Source: Solwaraspora sp. WMMD1047
GTDB taxonomy: Bacteria > Actinomycetota > Actinomycetes > Mycobacteriales > Micromonosporaceae
Length of the DNA stretch: 64,000 nt
Direction: 5' to 3'
Assembly (NCBI RefSeq): GCF_029626155.1
Contig: NZ_JARUBL010000001.1
Location: 5,374,501 to 5,438,500, forward strand
Under the pieces are notes generated by a model, which made no database searches, was not told the DNA's origin, and saw only the letters and a program-made list of their open reading frames with translations. Positions 25,908-33,707 of this stretch are shown piece after piece. Positions within the stretch are counted from its first letter, which is position 1. The number at the start of each line of letters is the position of its first letter. The position numbers were made by a program, and so were the translations under genes.

Positions 25908-27134
25908 ATGGGTCGTCCCGACGTCGTCGTCACCGGGCTCGGCGCGACGACCCCGCTCGGCGGGGACGTCGCGTCGACCTGGGACGCCATGCTCGCCGGC
26001 CGCTCCGGGGTGCGGGCGCTGGCCCAGGAGTGGGCCGCCCAACTGCCGGTGCGGATCGCGGCCGAACTCGCCGTCGAGCCGTCCGAGACGCTGGACCGGG
26101 TGAAGCTGCGCCGGCTGGACCGGTCCGAGGCGATCGCCCTGATCGCCGGGCACCAGGCGTGGGCCGACGCCGGTCTGGCCGATGCCGGGCTGGACCCGGA
26201 ACGGCTCGCGGTCAGCATCGGGTCGGGAATCGGCGGTGCCCAGACGCTGCTCGCCCAGGACGACATCCTGGAGGCGTCCGGGCCCCGCCGGGTCTCCCCG
26301 CACACCGTGCCGATGCTGATGCCGAACGGGCCGGCCGCCTGGGTCGGCCTGGAACTCGGCGCCAAGGCCGGGGTGCACTCGGTGGCCAGCGCCTGCGCCA
26401 CCGGTGCCGAGGCGATCTCGCTCGGCCTGGACATCATCCGGTCCGGGCGGGCCGACGTGGTGGTGGCCGGCGGCACCGAGGCCGTGATCCACCCGCTGCC
26501 GATCGCCGGGTTCGCCTCGATGCGGGCGATGTCGACCCGCAACGACGACCCGGAGAAGGCGTCCCGGCCGTGGGACAAGGCCCGGGACGGGTTCGTCCTC
26601 GGGGAGGGTTCCGGCGTACTCGTCCTGGAGCGGGCCGACCACGCCGCCGCGCGCGGCGCGCGGGTCTACGCCAGGCTCGCCGGGGCCGGGCTCACCTCGG
26701 ACGGGTACGACATGGTGCAGCCGCACCCGGAGGGCCATGGTGCCGTCCGGGCCATCGCCAAGGCGATCGAGGACTCCGGCGTCTCCAAGTCCGACATCGT
26801 CCACGTCAACGCGCACGCGACCTCGACCCCGGTCGGCGACCTGGCCGAGATCATCGCGCTGCGGACCGCGCTCGGCGACCACCCGGTGGTGACCGCCACC
26901 AAGTCGATGACCGGCCACCTGCTGGGCGCGGCCGGCGCGCTGGAGTCGATCGCCTCGATCCTGGCCATCCGGGACGGGGTGGTCCCGCCGACGATCAACC
27001 TCGACGATCCGGACGACGGCCTCGACCTGGAGGTGGCCGCGCAGAAGGCGCGGCACATGGAGGTCCCGGCCGTGCTGAACAACTCGTTCGGCTTCGGCGG
27101 GCACAACGTCGCGCTGGTCTTCACCCGGCCCTGA
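25908..27134 (+). CDS. fabF: 3-oxoacyl-ACP synthase II
   Basis: A 408-residue elongating ketosynthase. The active site is Cys163 (SACATG), His303 (NAHATSTPVGD) and His337 (SMTGHLLGAAG), with the FabF glycine motif NSFGFGGHN near the C-terminus. It condenses acyl-ACP with malonyl-ACP in each elongation round. It starts two bases after the acpP stop, so the two are surely co-transcribed. It is the last gene of the operon, followed by a strong hairpin. Reductase and dehydratase genes (fabG, fabI, hadAB) are not in the window. Confidence 0.94.
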   Translation: MGRPDVVVTGLGATTPLGGDVASTWDAMLAGRSGVRALAQEWAAQLPVRIAAELAVEPSETLDRVKLRRLDRSEAIALIAGHQAWADAGLADAGLDPERLAVSIGSGIGGAQTLLAQDDILEASGPRRVSPHTVPMLMPNGPAAWVGLELGAKAGVHSVASACATGAEAISLGLDIIRSGRADVVVAGGTEAVIHPLPIAGFASMRAMSTRNDDPEKASRPWDKARDGFVLGEGSGVLVLERADHAAARGARVYARLAGAGLTSDGYDMVQPHPEGHGAVRAIAKAIEDSGVSKSDIVHVNAHATSTPVGDLAEIIALRTALGDHPVVTATKSMTGHLLGAAGALESIASILAIRDGVVPPTINLDDPDDGLDLEVAAQKARHMEVPAVLNNSFGFGGHNVALVFTRP

Positions 27135-27156
27135 GCCTCGCGCCGCTCTTTCCACT

Positions 27157-27196
27157 CCGGTACGGGTCGGGGCCGGTCGGCGCCGACCCGTACCGG
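27157..27196 (+). terminator. fab operon terminator
   Basis: A perfect 14-bp inverted repeat (CCGGTACGGGTCGG at 27157-27170 with its complement at 27183-27196) and a 12-base loop lie 23 bp after the fabF stop and before the methyltransferase start at 27241. No U-tract. Confidence 0.85.
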
Positions 27197-27240
27197 CTGG
27201 ATAGCCTCGTGCGGTCGGACCACACCCGCGAGGAGACCGG

Positions 27241-27873
27241 ATGCTGGCAGCGGTGAAGAACCTGCTCGGCCACGAGGCCCTGTACGTGGCCCTGCAGCGC
27301 GCGGTCGGCGCCGACCGGCTGCGCTACCGGTGTCTGGACGAGCTCGCGCTGACCGACGGGGACACCGTGATCGACGTGGGTTGCGGACCGGCCTACTACT
27401 TCGCCCGGCTCCCCCGGGTCCGCTACTACGGTTTCGACACCTCGGCCCGTTATGTCGCGCACGCCCGTAAGCGGTGGGGCAGCGACCTGGCCGAGTTCCG
27501 CTGCGAGGTCTTCGGCGAGCAGCACCTCACCGAGCTGCCGCAGGCCGACGCGATCCTGCTGCTCGGCCTACTGCACCATCTCTCCGACGCCGACTGCCGG
27601 CAGTTGCTGGACGTGGCGGCCCGGGCGCTCGCGCCGAACGGCCGGGTGATCGCGGTGGACCCCTGCTTCGAACCCGGCCAGGGCCGGATCTCCCGGTGGA
27701 TGTCGGAGAACGACCGGGGCGAGTACGTCCGGACGCCGGAGGAGTTCGTCGCGCTGGGCCGGGACCACTTCGCATCCGTCGACGGGACGGTCGTCGACGA
27801 CGCCACCCGGATCCCATCCAGCCACTGGATGATGCGGATGCGTACCCCCGTCCTGGCCGTCACGGACAACTGA
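27241..27873 (+). CDS. Class I SAM-dependent methyltransferase
   Basis: A 210-residue protein with the Rossmann SAM site VIDVGCGPAYYFA (motif I), an acidic end of strand 2 (YYGFDTSARY), motif IV-like ADAILLLGLLHHLSD and post-motif APNGRVIAVDPCF. The ATG follows GAGGAG six bases away. The substrate is unknown; similar proteins act on small molecules. It stands between the fab terminator and the TIR gene, 294 bp before the preferred TIR start, so co-transcription is uncertain. Confidence 0.85.
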   Translation: MLAAVKNLLGHEALYVALQRAVGADRLRYRCLDELALTDGDTVIDVGCGPAYYFARLPRVRYYGFDTSARYVAHARKRWGSDLAEFRCEVFGEQHLTELPQADAILLLGLLHHLSDADCRQLLDVAARALAPNGRVIAVDPCFEPGQGRISRWMSENDRGEYVRTPEEFVALGRDHFASVDGTVVDDATRIPSSHWMMRMRTPVLAVTDN

Positions 27874-28167
27874 CCACCCCGACCTCCGCGAAACGGACCG
27901 ATGAGGACTGTGGCTGACCAGGCGTAACATGGTGCCGTCGGGCATCACCACGCCCGGTGGAGTAGTCGCGGCGCACGGGCACCACGCACGACGTGACAAA
28001 CGCACCTGGGGCGCGGGTTGCGCTCCACTGTCGATCCGATGTGGCAGGCATCGGTTCGGCGCCTGCTCAGCACCCACGCGGTAGCCGTCCACCGGTGGCC
28101 CGCCGCGTTCGGCTGGCAGGTCCGCTCGGGCGGATTCTGGGCCGCCCTCGGGAGAAGGGGGCAGCTC
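27874..28167. other. Gap between methyltransferase and TIR gene
   Basis: About 294 bp. The TIR reading frame stays open back to a TTG at 28018 and includes an ATG at 28039, but neither has a ribosome binding site. No terminator hairpin or clear promoter was recognised; TAACAT at 27926-27931 is a weak -10 candidate. A longer N-terminus for the TIR protein cannot be excluded. Confidence 0.4.
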
Positions 28168-30231
28168 GTGTCCGGTCGGTCCGCACTGGAGCTGCACGAG
28201 GTACTGGTGATCTCCTGCGACATCGTCGGCCACTCGTCGGAGTCCAACCACGACGTGCAGTTCGACCGGGTCGCCGGGGTGAACGCGGTGGTGGCCGAGA
28301 CCATCGGCAAGTTCCCGGACGCGGTCTGGGCCTCGGGCGGCGACGGCGGCCATGTGGTCTTCCCGGAGCGCGTCGGTGCCAGCCTGGCCGCGATCGACCA
28401 CGTCAACCGGCTCGCCGCCTGGTCCGCGGGGGCAGGGGTGCGGCTGCGGCTCACCGCCCACGCCGGTGACGTGAGCCAGTTGGCCGGTGCCGACGGTCGG
28501 GTGCAGGTGGTCGGCAACGGCATAAACGTCGCCGGTTGGCTGCTCAGCCGGGGCGGCCCCGACGGGGTGGTCGCCTCCGACGCCTTCCGGCGCTGGATCG
28601 AGCGGGAGGCCGACTGGCTGGAGGTGCGGTTCCACGAACCGCGCACGCTGCGCGACAAGAGCGGGACCGATCAGCAGCTCTGGCTGATGTCGGTCGGGGC
28701 CATCCGGTCCCGGTGGTACGCGCCGACGGAGGGTGACCGCGAGCAGCTCCGGGCGGTGACCGGTCCGAAGCGGCCGGAGTCCGGCTGGGACGTCATCTAC
28801 TACGCCCGGCGGATCCTGCAGGTCAACAAAAGCGACCGGGAGGCGCTCACCGCGCTGGACCGGCTCAATCAGCTCGACCTGCTCTACACCACCCACGACG
28901 GCAACGTGCTCGTCAATCCCTTCTTCGAGTTCCTCGAACCGACCATGCGCCGCGAGGTGGTCCAGTCGGCGCAGCTGGTCGAGCGGCAGTACAACGACGT
29001 GATCTGCCGCGAGGGCGACGGCGGCGACACGATGTTCGTGATCCTGCGCGGCCGGGTCGGCGTCTACAAGCACAGTGCCGCGGCGACCAGCCGCTCGATC
29101 GAGCCGAACTTCTCCCACCAGGAGGGTGACGTCGTCGGTGAGCTGGCGTTCGCGCTCGGTCGGCACCGCACCGCCGACCTGGTGGCGATGACGCCGGTGG
29201 TGCTGCTCTCGTTCCACTACCGCGACATCGAGCGTCAGCTGGTCGAGTTGCGCCGCCGCAACGACCGGGCGGCGGACCGGGCCCGCACCACGATCGCCAG
29301 CTTCATCGACCGTCGCATCCTGGAGTACGTCAGCCAGGACGTCCCGTTCCTGCTCGGCCCCGAAGGCAACGGCCCGCTCGCCGAGCCGGCCGGGTCCGAC
29401 GCCGACCCGTTGGCCGAGCTGAGTGACCACTGTGAGCTGATCACCCTGCCGGACAGCCTGCGGCAGGTCACCTTCGCCGACGCCGTCGCGGCCGGCTCGA
29501 CCGGTTCGACCGACCGGCGCGACGGCGTCTACCTGCTCGCCGCCGGCACCCTGGTCAACCAGGTCGGCGAGGCCGAGAAACTCAGCCACGAGAACTTCCC
29601 GGTGCTGTGGGTCAACCTGCCGGGGATTCTGGTCCTGCCGAAGCCGCGGTTCGACGTCGTGAGCAACTCGGTCGCGGTCTTCCGCATCGAGGCGAGCGGC
29701 ATCAACAAGCTCGAACGGCACAAGCGGGAGGCGCTGCGCCGGGCCGTGCTCGACGCGGCCGCCGGTCCCTGTTTCAGCTACGACGTCTTCATCTCCTACA
29801 CCACGAACGACGCCGCCGAGGCGGGGATCTGGGCGGCGGCCCTGCGCTCGCGCGGGCTGTCGGTCTTCATGAACCAGCCGAGCAGCGGCGCCGGGTTCGC
29901 GCGGGAGGTGAACGACGCGCTGAAGCACTCCCGCGCCCTGGTGCCGATCATCTCCTCGAACGTGCAGATCCGGGGGCGGGCGGAGACCAACTGGGTGGTC
30001 CGGGAGATCAAGGCCCGGCGGACCTACTTCGAGGCGAACCCCTGCATCTTCCCGGTGGTGCTCGGCGCCGCGAGACCCGAGCTGATCGCGCCCGGGGTGA
30101 CACCGATCAAGGTGGGCGCCGACCGGGACGCGGCGATCGAGGAGCTGGTCACGGCGCTGGCGGCCGTCCGGGACGGCCGGGCGGAGCCACCGTACGGCGA
30201 GGTCGAGGTCGCCGACGTCAAACTCGAATAG
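28168..30231 (+). CDS. Cyclase-like / cyclic-nucleotide-binding / TIR fusion protein
   Basis: A 687-residue multidomain protein. The GTG at 28168 is chosen for the strong AGAAGGGGG site upstream. Residues about 11-180 look like a class III nucleotidyl-cyclase domain: both metal aspartates are present (Asp18 in SCDIVGHS, Asp59 in GGDGG), as is the transition-state Asn120 (GINVAGW). The partner Arg is Trp124, and the base-selecting Lys and Asp positions are Ala55 and Asn117. Residues about 255-360 are a cyclic-nucleotide-binding domain with phosphate cassette GELAFALGRHRTAD. About 420-530 resembles a second, degenerate one. A TIR domain fills about 536-640 (YDVFISYTTND; Glu580 in the helix after GAGFARE is a candidate NADase residue). 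The set recalls Pycsar immunity (cyclase plus PycTIR) in one chain. Function is inferred. Confidence 0.85.
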   Translation: MSGRSALELHEVLVISCDIVGHSSESNHDVQFDRVAGVNAVVAETIGKFPDAVWASGGDGGHVVFPERVGASLAAIDHVNRLAAWSAGAGVRLRLTAHAGDVSQLAGADGRVQVVGNGINVAGWLLSRGGPDGVVASDAFRRWIEREADWLEVRFHEPRTLRDKSGTDQQLWLMSVGAIRSRWYAPTEGDREQLRAVTGPKRPESGWDVIYYARRILQVNKSDREALTALDRLNQLDLLYTTHDGNVLVNPFFEFLEPTMRREVVQSAQLVERQYNDVICREGDGGDTMFVILRGRVGVYKHSAAATSRSIEPNFSHQEGDVVGELAFALGRHRTADLVAMTPVVLLSFHYRDIERQLVELRRRNDRAADRARTTIASFIDRRILEYVSQDVPFLLGPEGNGPLAEPAGSDADPLAELSDHCELITLPDSLRQVTFADAVAAGSTGSTDRRDGVYLLAAGTLVNQVGEAEKLSHENFPVLWVNLPGILVLPKPRFDVVSNSVAVFRIEASGINKLERHKREALRRAVLDAAAGPCFSYDVFISYTTNDAAEAGIWAAALRSRGLSVFMNQPSSGAGFAREVNDALKHSRALVPIISSNVQIRGRAETNWVVREIKARRTYFEANPCIFPVVLGAARPELIAPGVTPIKVGADRDAAIEELVTALAAVRDGRAEPPYGEVEVADVKLE

Positions 30232-30253
30232 CCGGCCGGGGCGGCGCCCGCGG

Positions 30254-32542
30254 TCAGCGCAGCCGGTAGACGGCCAGCCGGCCGTTGTCGAAGCCGAGCG
30301 TGGCCAGCCCGGCCAGCTCCGGTGACTCGACCCCGATCGACCGGTCCACCACCAGCCACCGGACGCCGTGCCGGTCCCGCAGCTCGGCCAGCCCGTCGGC
30401 GGTGGGTGCGCTGAACGCCGCGTCGTTGCGCCGCAGCAGGTCCTCATCCCAGAACGGGGTGTACGGGCCGGTGGTGGCGACCCGGGGGGCGAAGCCCCAG
30501 CCCTCCACCAGCACCCGGCGTTCGGCGTACGCGCTGAGCCAGAAGGTCCGGGAGTCGCACCAGCCGTTGCGGATCGCCAGGCAGTGCACGTTGGTGGCGA
30601 TCACATCGTCGGGTCGGCTCTGGTCCCGGGTCCAGCGGGCCGCGTCAATGCGGGACCTGGGCATCGGCACGTTGGCGTACGCGCCGCCGTTGGGGGCCTG
30701 CGTCGACTTGTACATGTCCATCACCAGGCCGGGCGCCCCGACCACCAGGACGGCGGTGAGCGTCACCAGGCCGCCCCGGCCGCGCAGCGCCGGCACCCCG
30801 GGCCGCAGCGCGTACCAGAACGAGGCGGCCAGCACGCCGAGCACGGCGAGCCCGAGCAGCCAGCCCAGCAGTGGCCGTACCGGGTCGAGCGGCTGGCCGT
30901 AGGGGGCCGGGCCGGCGTAGCGCAGCTGGATCAGCGTCAGCAGGACGGCCAGCGCCGCGGCGCAGCCGCCAAGCGCCGCCCGCTGCCGCCCGGTCAGCGT
31001 GGCCCGGTCCCAGACCAGCGCGAACCCCCAGGCCGACAGCACCACTCCGAAGGTGAAGCCGGCCCGGGTGAAGTACTCGTTCGCTCCGCCCGGCTGGCGC
31101 AGCAGCACGTAGAGCGCGACGCCGGCCAGCGCCCCGCCGAGCAGGAACACCTGTAACGGCGCCAGCCGGCCACGGCGGCGCCACAGCAGCGCGACGACGC
31201 CGGCCAGCCGGGCCTGCATGTTGATCAGGAAGGCGACCAGCACGGCCGCGACCACCAGTGGCTGTTGCCAGTCCGGTCTGGTCGGTGGCTGCTCCCAGAA
31301 CCGCTCGAAGCTCCAGAACGGCCCGACCTCGATGCCGTACGCGTTGAAGCGGTAGAGCACGGCGGTGGCGAAGAGCTGCGCGGCACCGGCCAGCAGGCCG
31401 GCGACCACCACCGCCCACGGAATCCGGCGCCGGGCGACCAGCAGTACCAGCGCGGTGAACGCCAGCGCCAGCGCGACCACCGGCAGCGAGCTGGCCTTGG
31501 CCCCGCTGGAGGCGAACATCAGCAGCCCGGTCAGGACGAACGCCCCCGGCCCGATCGGGGCGACCGGCCGGTCGGGGCGCCGGTCGACCACGTCGGCCAG
31601 AGCCGCGATCAGCGCGATCAGCAGCACCCAGCTGTAGATCATCGACATGCCGTGCCAGACGACGAAGGACGCCTGGGTGCCGAACGGCATGTTCACCGGG
31701 TGGGTGAAGTTGGTCTCGCCGATCACGAAAAAGAGCACCGCGGCGAGCGCGCCGACCCAGGGCCGGCCGCTGACCCGCCAGCCGAGCGTCGCCACCAGCA
31801 CGATCGCCGCCGCGCAGAGCCCCGGCACGGTCAGCCGCAGCGCCACCACCGGCAGGTCGATCCCGCCGATCAGGCTGGTCGCGGCCATGTGTACGTAGCC
31901 GAACCAGTGGTAGTACAGCGGCTCGTCGGCGACCTGCGGCAGGTGGATGGGGAACTGGTGCTTCGCCTCCCCGGCCAGCGAGAGCTGGTACGCCAGGTCG
32001 AGGTACTGCCGGGTGTCCTCGCCGGCGGGCAGGACCGGGTTGCGCTCCAGGAAGGTGTACGACAGGTAGGTGGTGAAGAACGCCACCGACCCGGCCACCG
32101 TCCAGGACCAGCCGACCGGCACCGGCCGGTAGCCGGTGACCCGCCAGTGCCGGCGCAGGCCGGGCACGGCGGCGAAGACGGCCACGATGGCCAGCGGCCA
32201 GAGCCACAGCCAGCCGGGGCGGTCGAGGGCGGCGAAGACCGCCCAGGCGGGCAGTTCGAGGACCAGCCCGACCGCGGCGCCCATGGCCAGGTCCTCGACC
32301 AGGGTGTGCGGCTGGCGGCGCAGCGCCCGGTAGACGAGCGTGCCGGGCAGCAGCAGACCGAAGCCGATGTACCAGGCGTATCGCAGCAGGTCGGTCGGGG
32401 CGGTGTCGGCGGCCAGCAGCACGACCACGAAGTAGCCGACCCCGGCCACCAGTGGCAGCCAGCGCCAGAGCGGGCGGGGTCGGCCCGGTGCGGGTTCGGT
32501 GGGCTGTTCGGGTGCGCTGGTCGCGGGCGCGTCGGTCGTCAC
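30254..32542 (-). CDS. Large multi-pass membrane protein, GT-C glycosyltransferase-like
   Basis: A 762-residue protein with twelve or more membrane helices and a soluble C-terminal part (from about 600). The first large external loop (LERNPVLPAGEDTRQYLDLAY) and the HYHW-like segment EPLYYHWFGYVH follow the pattern of GT-C enzymes that use polyprenyl-phosphate sugars, though no exact DxD motif is seen. The C-terminal domain (DDVIATNVHCLAIRN, ADGLAELRDRHGVRWLVVDR) is like that of actinobacterial mannosyl/arabinosyltransferase relatives. The GTG start sits in the stop of the GT2 gene (GTGA), so the two proteins probably act together on a cell-surface glycan. Confidence 0.75.
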   Translation of the reverse strand: MTTDAPATSAPEQPTEPAPGRPRPLWRWLPLVAGVGYFVVVLLAADTAPTDLLRYAWYIGFGLLLPGTLVYRALRRQPHTLVEDLAMGAAVGLVLELPAWAVFAALDRPGWLWLWPLAIVAVFAAVPGLRRHWRVTGYRPVPVGWSWTVAGSVAFFTTYLSYTFLERNPVLPAGEDTRQYLDLAYQLSLAGEAKHQFPIHLPQVADEPLYYHWFGYVHMAATSLIGGIDLPVVALRLTVPGLCAAAIVLVATLGWRVSGRPWVGALAAVLFFVIGETNFTHPVNMPFGTQASFVVWHGMSMIYSWVLLIALIAALADVVDRRPDRPVAPIGPGAFVLTGLLMFASSGAKASSLPVVALALAFTALVLLVARRRIPWAVVVAGLLAGAAQLFATAVLYRFNAYGIEVGPFWSFERFWEQPPTRPDWQQPLVVAAVLVAFLINMQARLAGVVALLWRRRGRLAPLQVFLLGGALAGVALYVLLRQPGGANEYFTRAGFTFGVVLSAWGFALVWDRATLTGRQRAALGGCAAALAVLLTLIQLRYAGPAPYGQPLDPVRPLLGWLLGLAVLGVLAASFWYALRPGVPALRGRGGLVTLTAVLVVGAPGLVMDMYKSTQAPNGGAYANVPMPRSRIDAARWTRDQSRPDDVIATNVHCLAIRNGWCDSRTFWLSAYAERRVLVEGWGFAPRVATTGPYTPFWDEDLLRRNDAAFSAPTADGLAELRDRHGVRWLVVDRSIGVESPELAGLATLGFDNGRLAVYRLR

Positions 32543-33618
32543 GACGCCGTCCGGGCGCCGGGCGCCGAGCGGGTCAGCCGCCCACCGTTGCCACCGGGGT
32601 CGAGGTCAGCCTGGTCGGTGCCGACCGGGTCGGTGCCGGCCGGGCCGGTGACGTCGGTCGGCGGCGGCGCGCTGTCGAAGTCGACGTAGCTGTCGGAGTC
32701 GACGTAGTAGCCGGGCCGGCCCTGGACGGCGACGTAGATCCGGCCGATGTACTCGCCGAGCAGGCCCAGGCAGAACAGCTGGACGGCGCCGAGGAAGAGC
32801 ACCACCACGTAGAGCGAGGCCCAGCCGGCGACGGTGGAGTCGAGCAGGTACGCCACGAACGCCGCGACCAGCAGCACGGCGCAGATCAGCATGCCGGCCA
32901 GGCCGAGGTAGCTCGCCAGCCGCAGCGGCGCGGCGGAGAAACTGGTGACGCTGTCGGCGGCCAGCCGCACCATCTTCGTCAGCGAGTACTTCGTGCTGCC
33001 GGCGGCCCGCTCAGCCCGGACATACCGGACGGAGTCGCTGGGGAAGCCGAGCCAGGGCACCACCAGCCGCAGCACCGGCCGCCGCTCGGGCAGCTCCCGC
33101 AGGGCCTCGACGGTGGTCCGGCTGAGTAGCCGGAAGTCGCCGGCCTGGGCGGGCACGTCCTGACCGACCAGCCGCCGGATCACCCGGTAGTAGAGGCCGG
33201 CGGTCCACCGCTTGAACCGCGCGTCACTGGACCGGTCGGCGCGCACCCCGTACACCACGTCGAGCTGGCGGTCACGGGCCAGCCGCAGCATCTCGACGAT
33301 CGTCTCGGGCGGGTCCTGCAGGTCGGCGTCGATGCTGGCGACGTAGCGGCCGCGGGCCCGGAACAGGCCGGCGGTCAGCGCCGACTGGTGGCCACTGTTG
33401 CGCCGCAGCCGGATCACCCGCAGCTGCGGCCAGCGCCGCCGCAGCCCGGCGAGGACGGCCGGGGTGGCATCCGAGCTGCCGTCGTCGACGGCCACCACCT
33501 CGTACGGCTCGCCGAGCCCGTCCAGGACGGGACGCAGCCGCTGCGCGAACAGCGGCAGCACGCTCTCCTCGTTGAACATCGGGACGACCACGGAGAGGGT
33601 CGGCTCCGGCTGGATCAC
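32539..33618 (-). CDS. Family 2 glycosyltransferase, polyprenyl-phosphate sugar synthase type
   Basis: A 359-residue enzyme. The GT-A domain begins SVVVPMFNEESVLPLF, with DDGSSDATP and the metal motif DADLQDPPE. Two membrane helices follow (about 240-265 and 275-300), as in GtrB/DPM-type enzymes that transfer a sugar to undecaprenyl phosphate. The Asp/Pro/Gly-rich tail (315-359) is probably disordered. Start GTG at 33618, with AAGGG about ten bases upstream. It is coupled to the GT-C-like protein, which may use its lipid-linked product. Confidence 0.88.
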   Translation of the reverse strand: MIQPEPTLSVVVPMFNEESVLPLFAQRLRPVLDGLGEPYEVVAVDDGSSDATPAVLAGLRRRWPQLRVIRLRRNSGHQSALTAGLFRARGRYVASIDADLQDPPETIVEMLRLARDRQLDVVYGVRADRSSDARFKRWTAGLYYRVIRRLVGQDVPAQAGDFRLLSRTTVEALRELPERRPVLRLVVPWLGFPSDSVRYVRAERAAGSTKYSLTKMVRLAADSVTSFSAAPLRLASYLGLAGMLICAVLLVAAFVAYLLDSTVAGWASLYVVVLFLGAVQLFCLGLLGEYIGRIYVAVQGRPGYYVDSDSYVDFDSAPPPTDVTGPAGTDPVGTDQADLDPGGNGGRLTRSAPGARTAS

Positions 33619-33707
33619 GGCCCGGCACCCTTCCCCCGGTCGGCCTGACGGACGACCGAACGCTACCAGCAGCAGGTCACCGCCCGCCGGGCTCGGGCAG
33701 CCATGGG

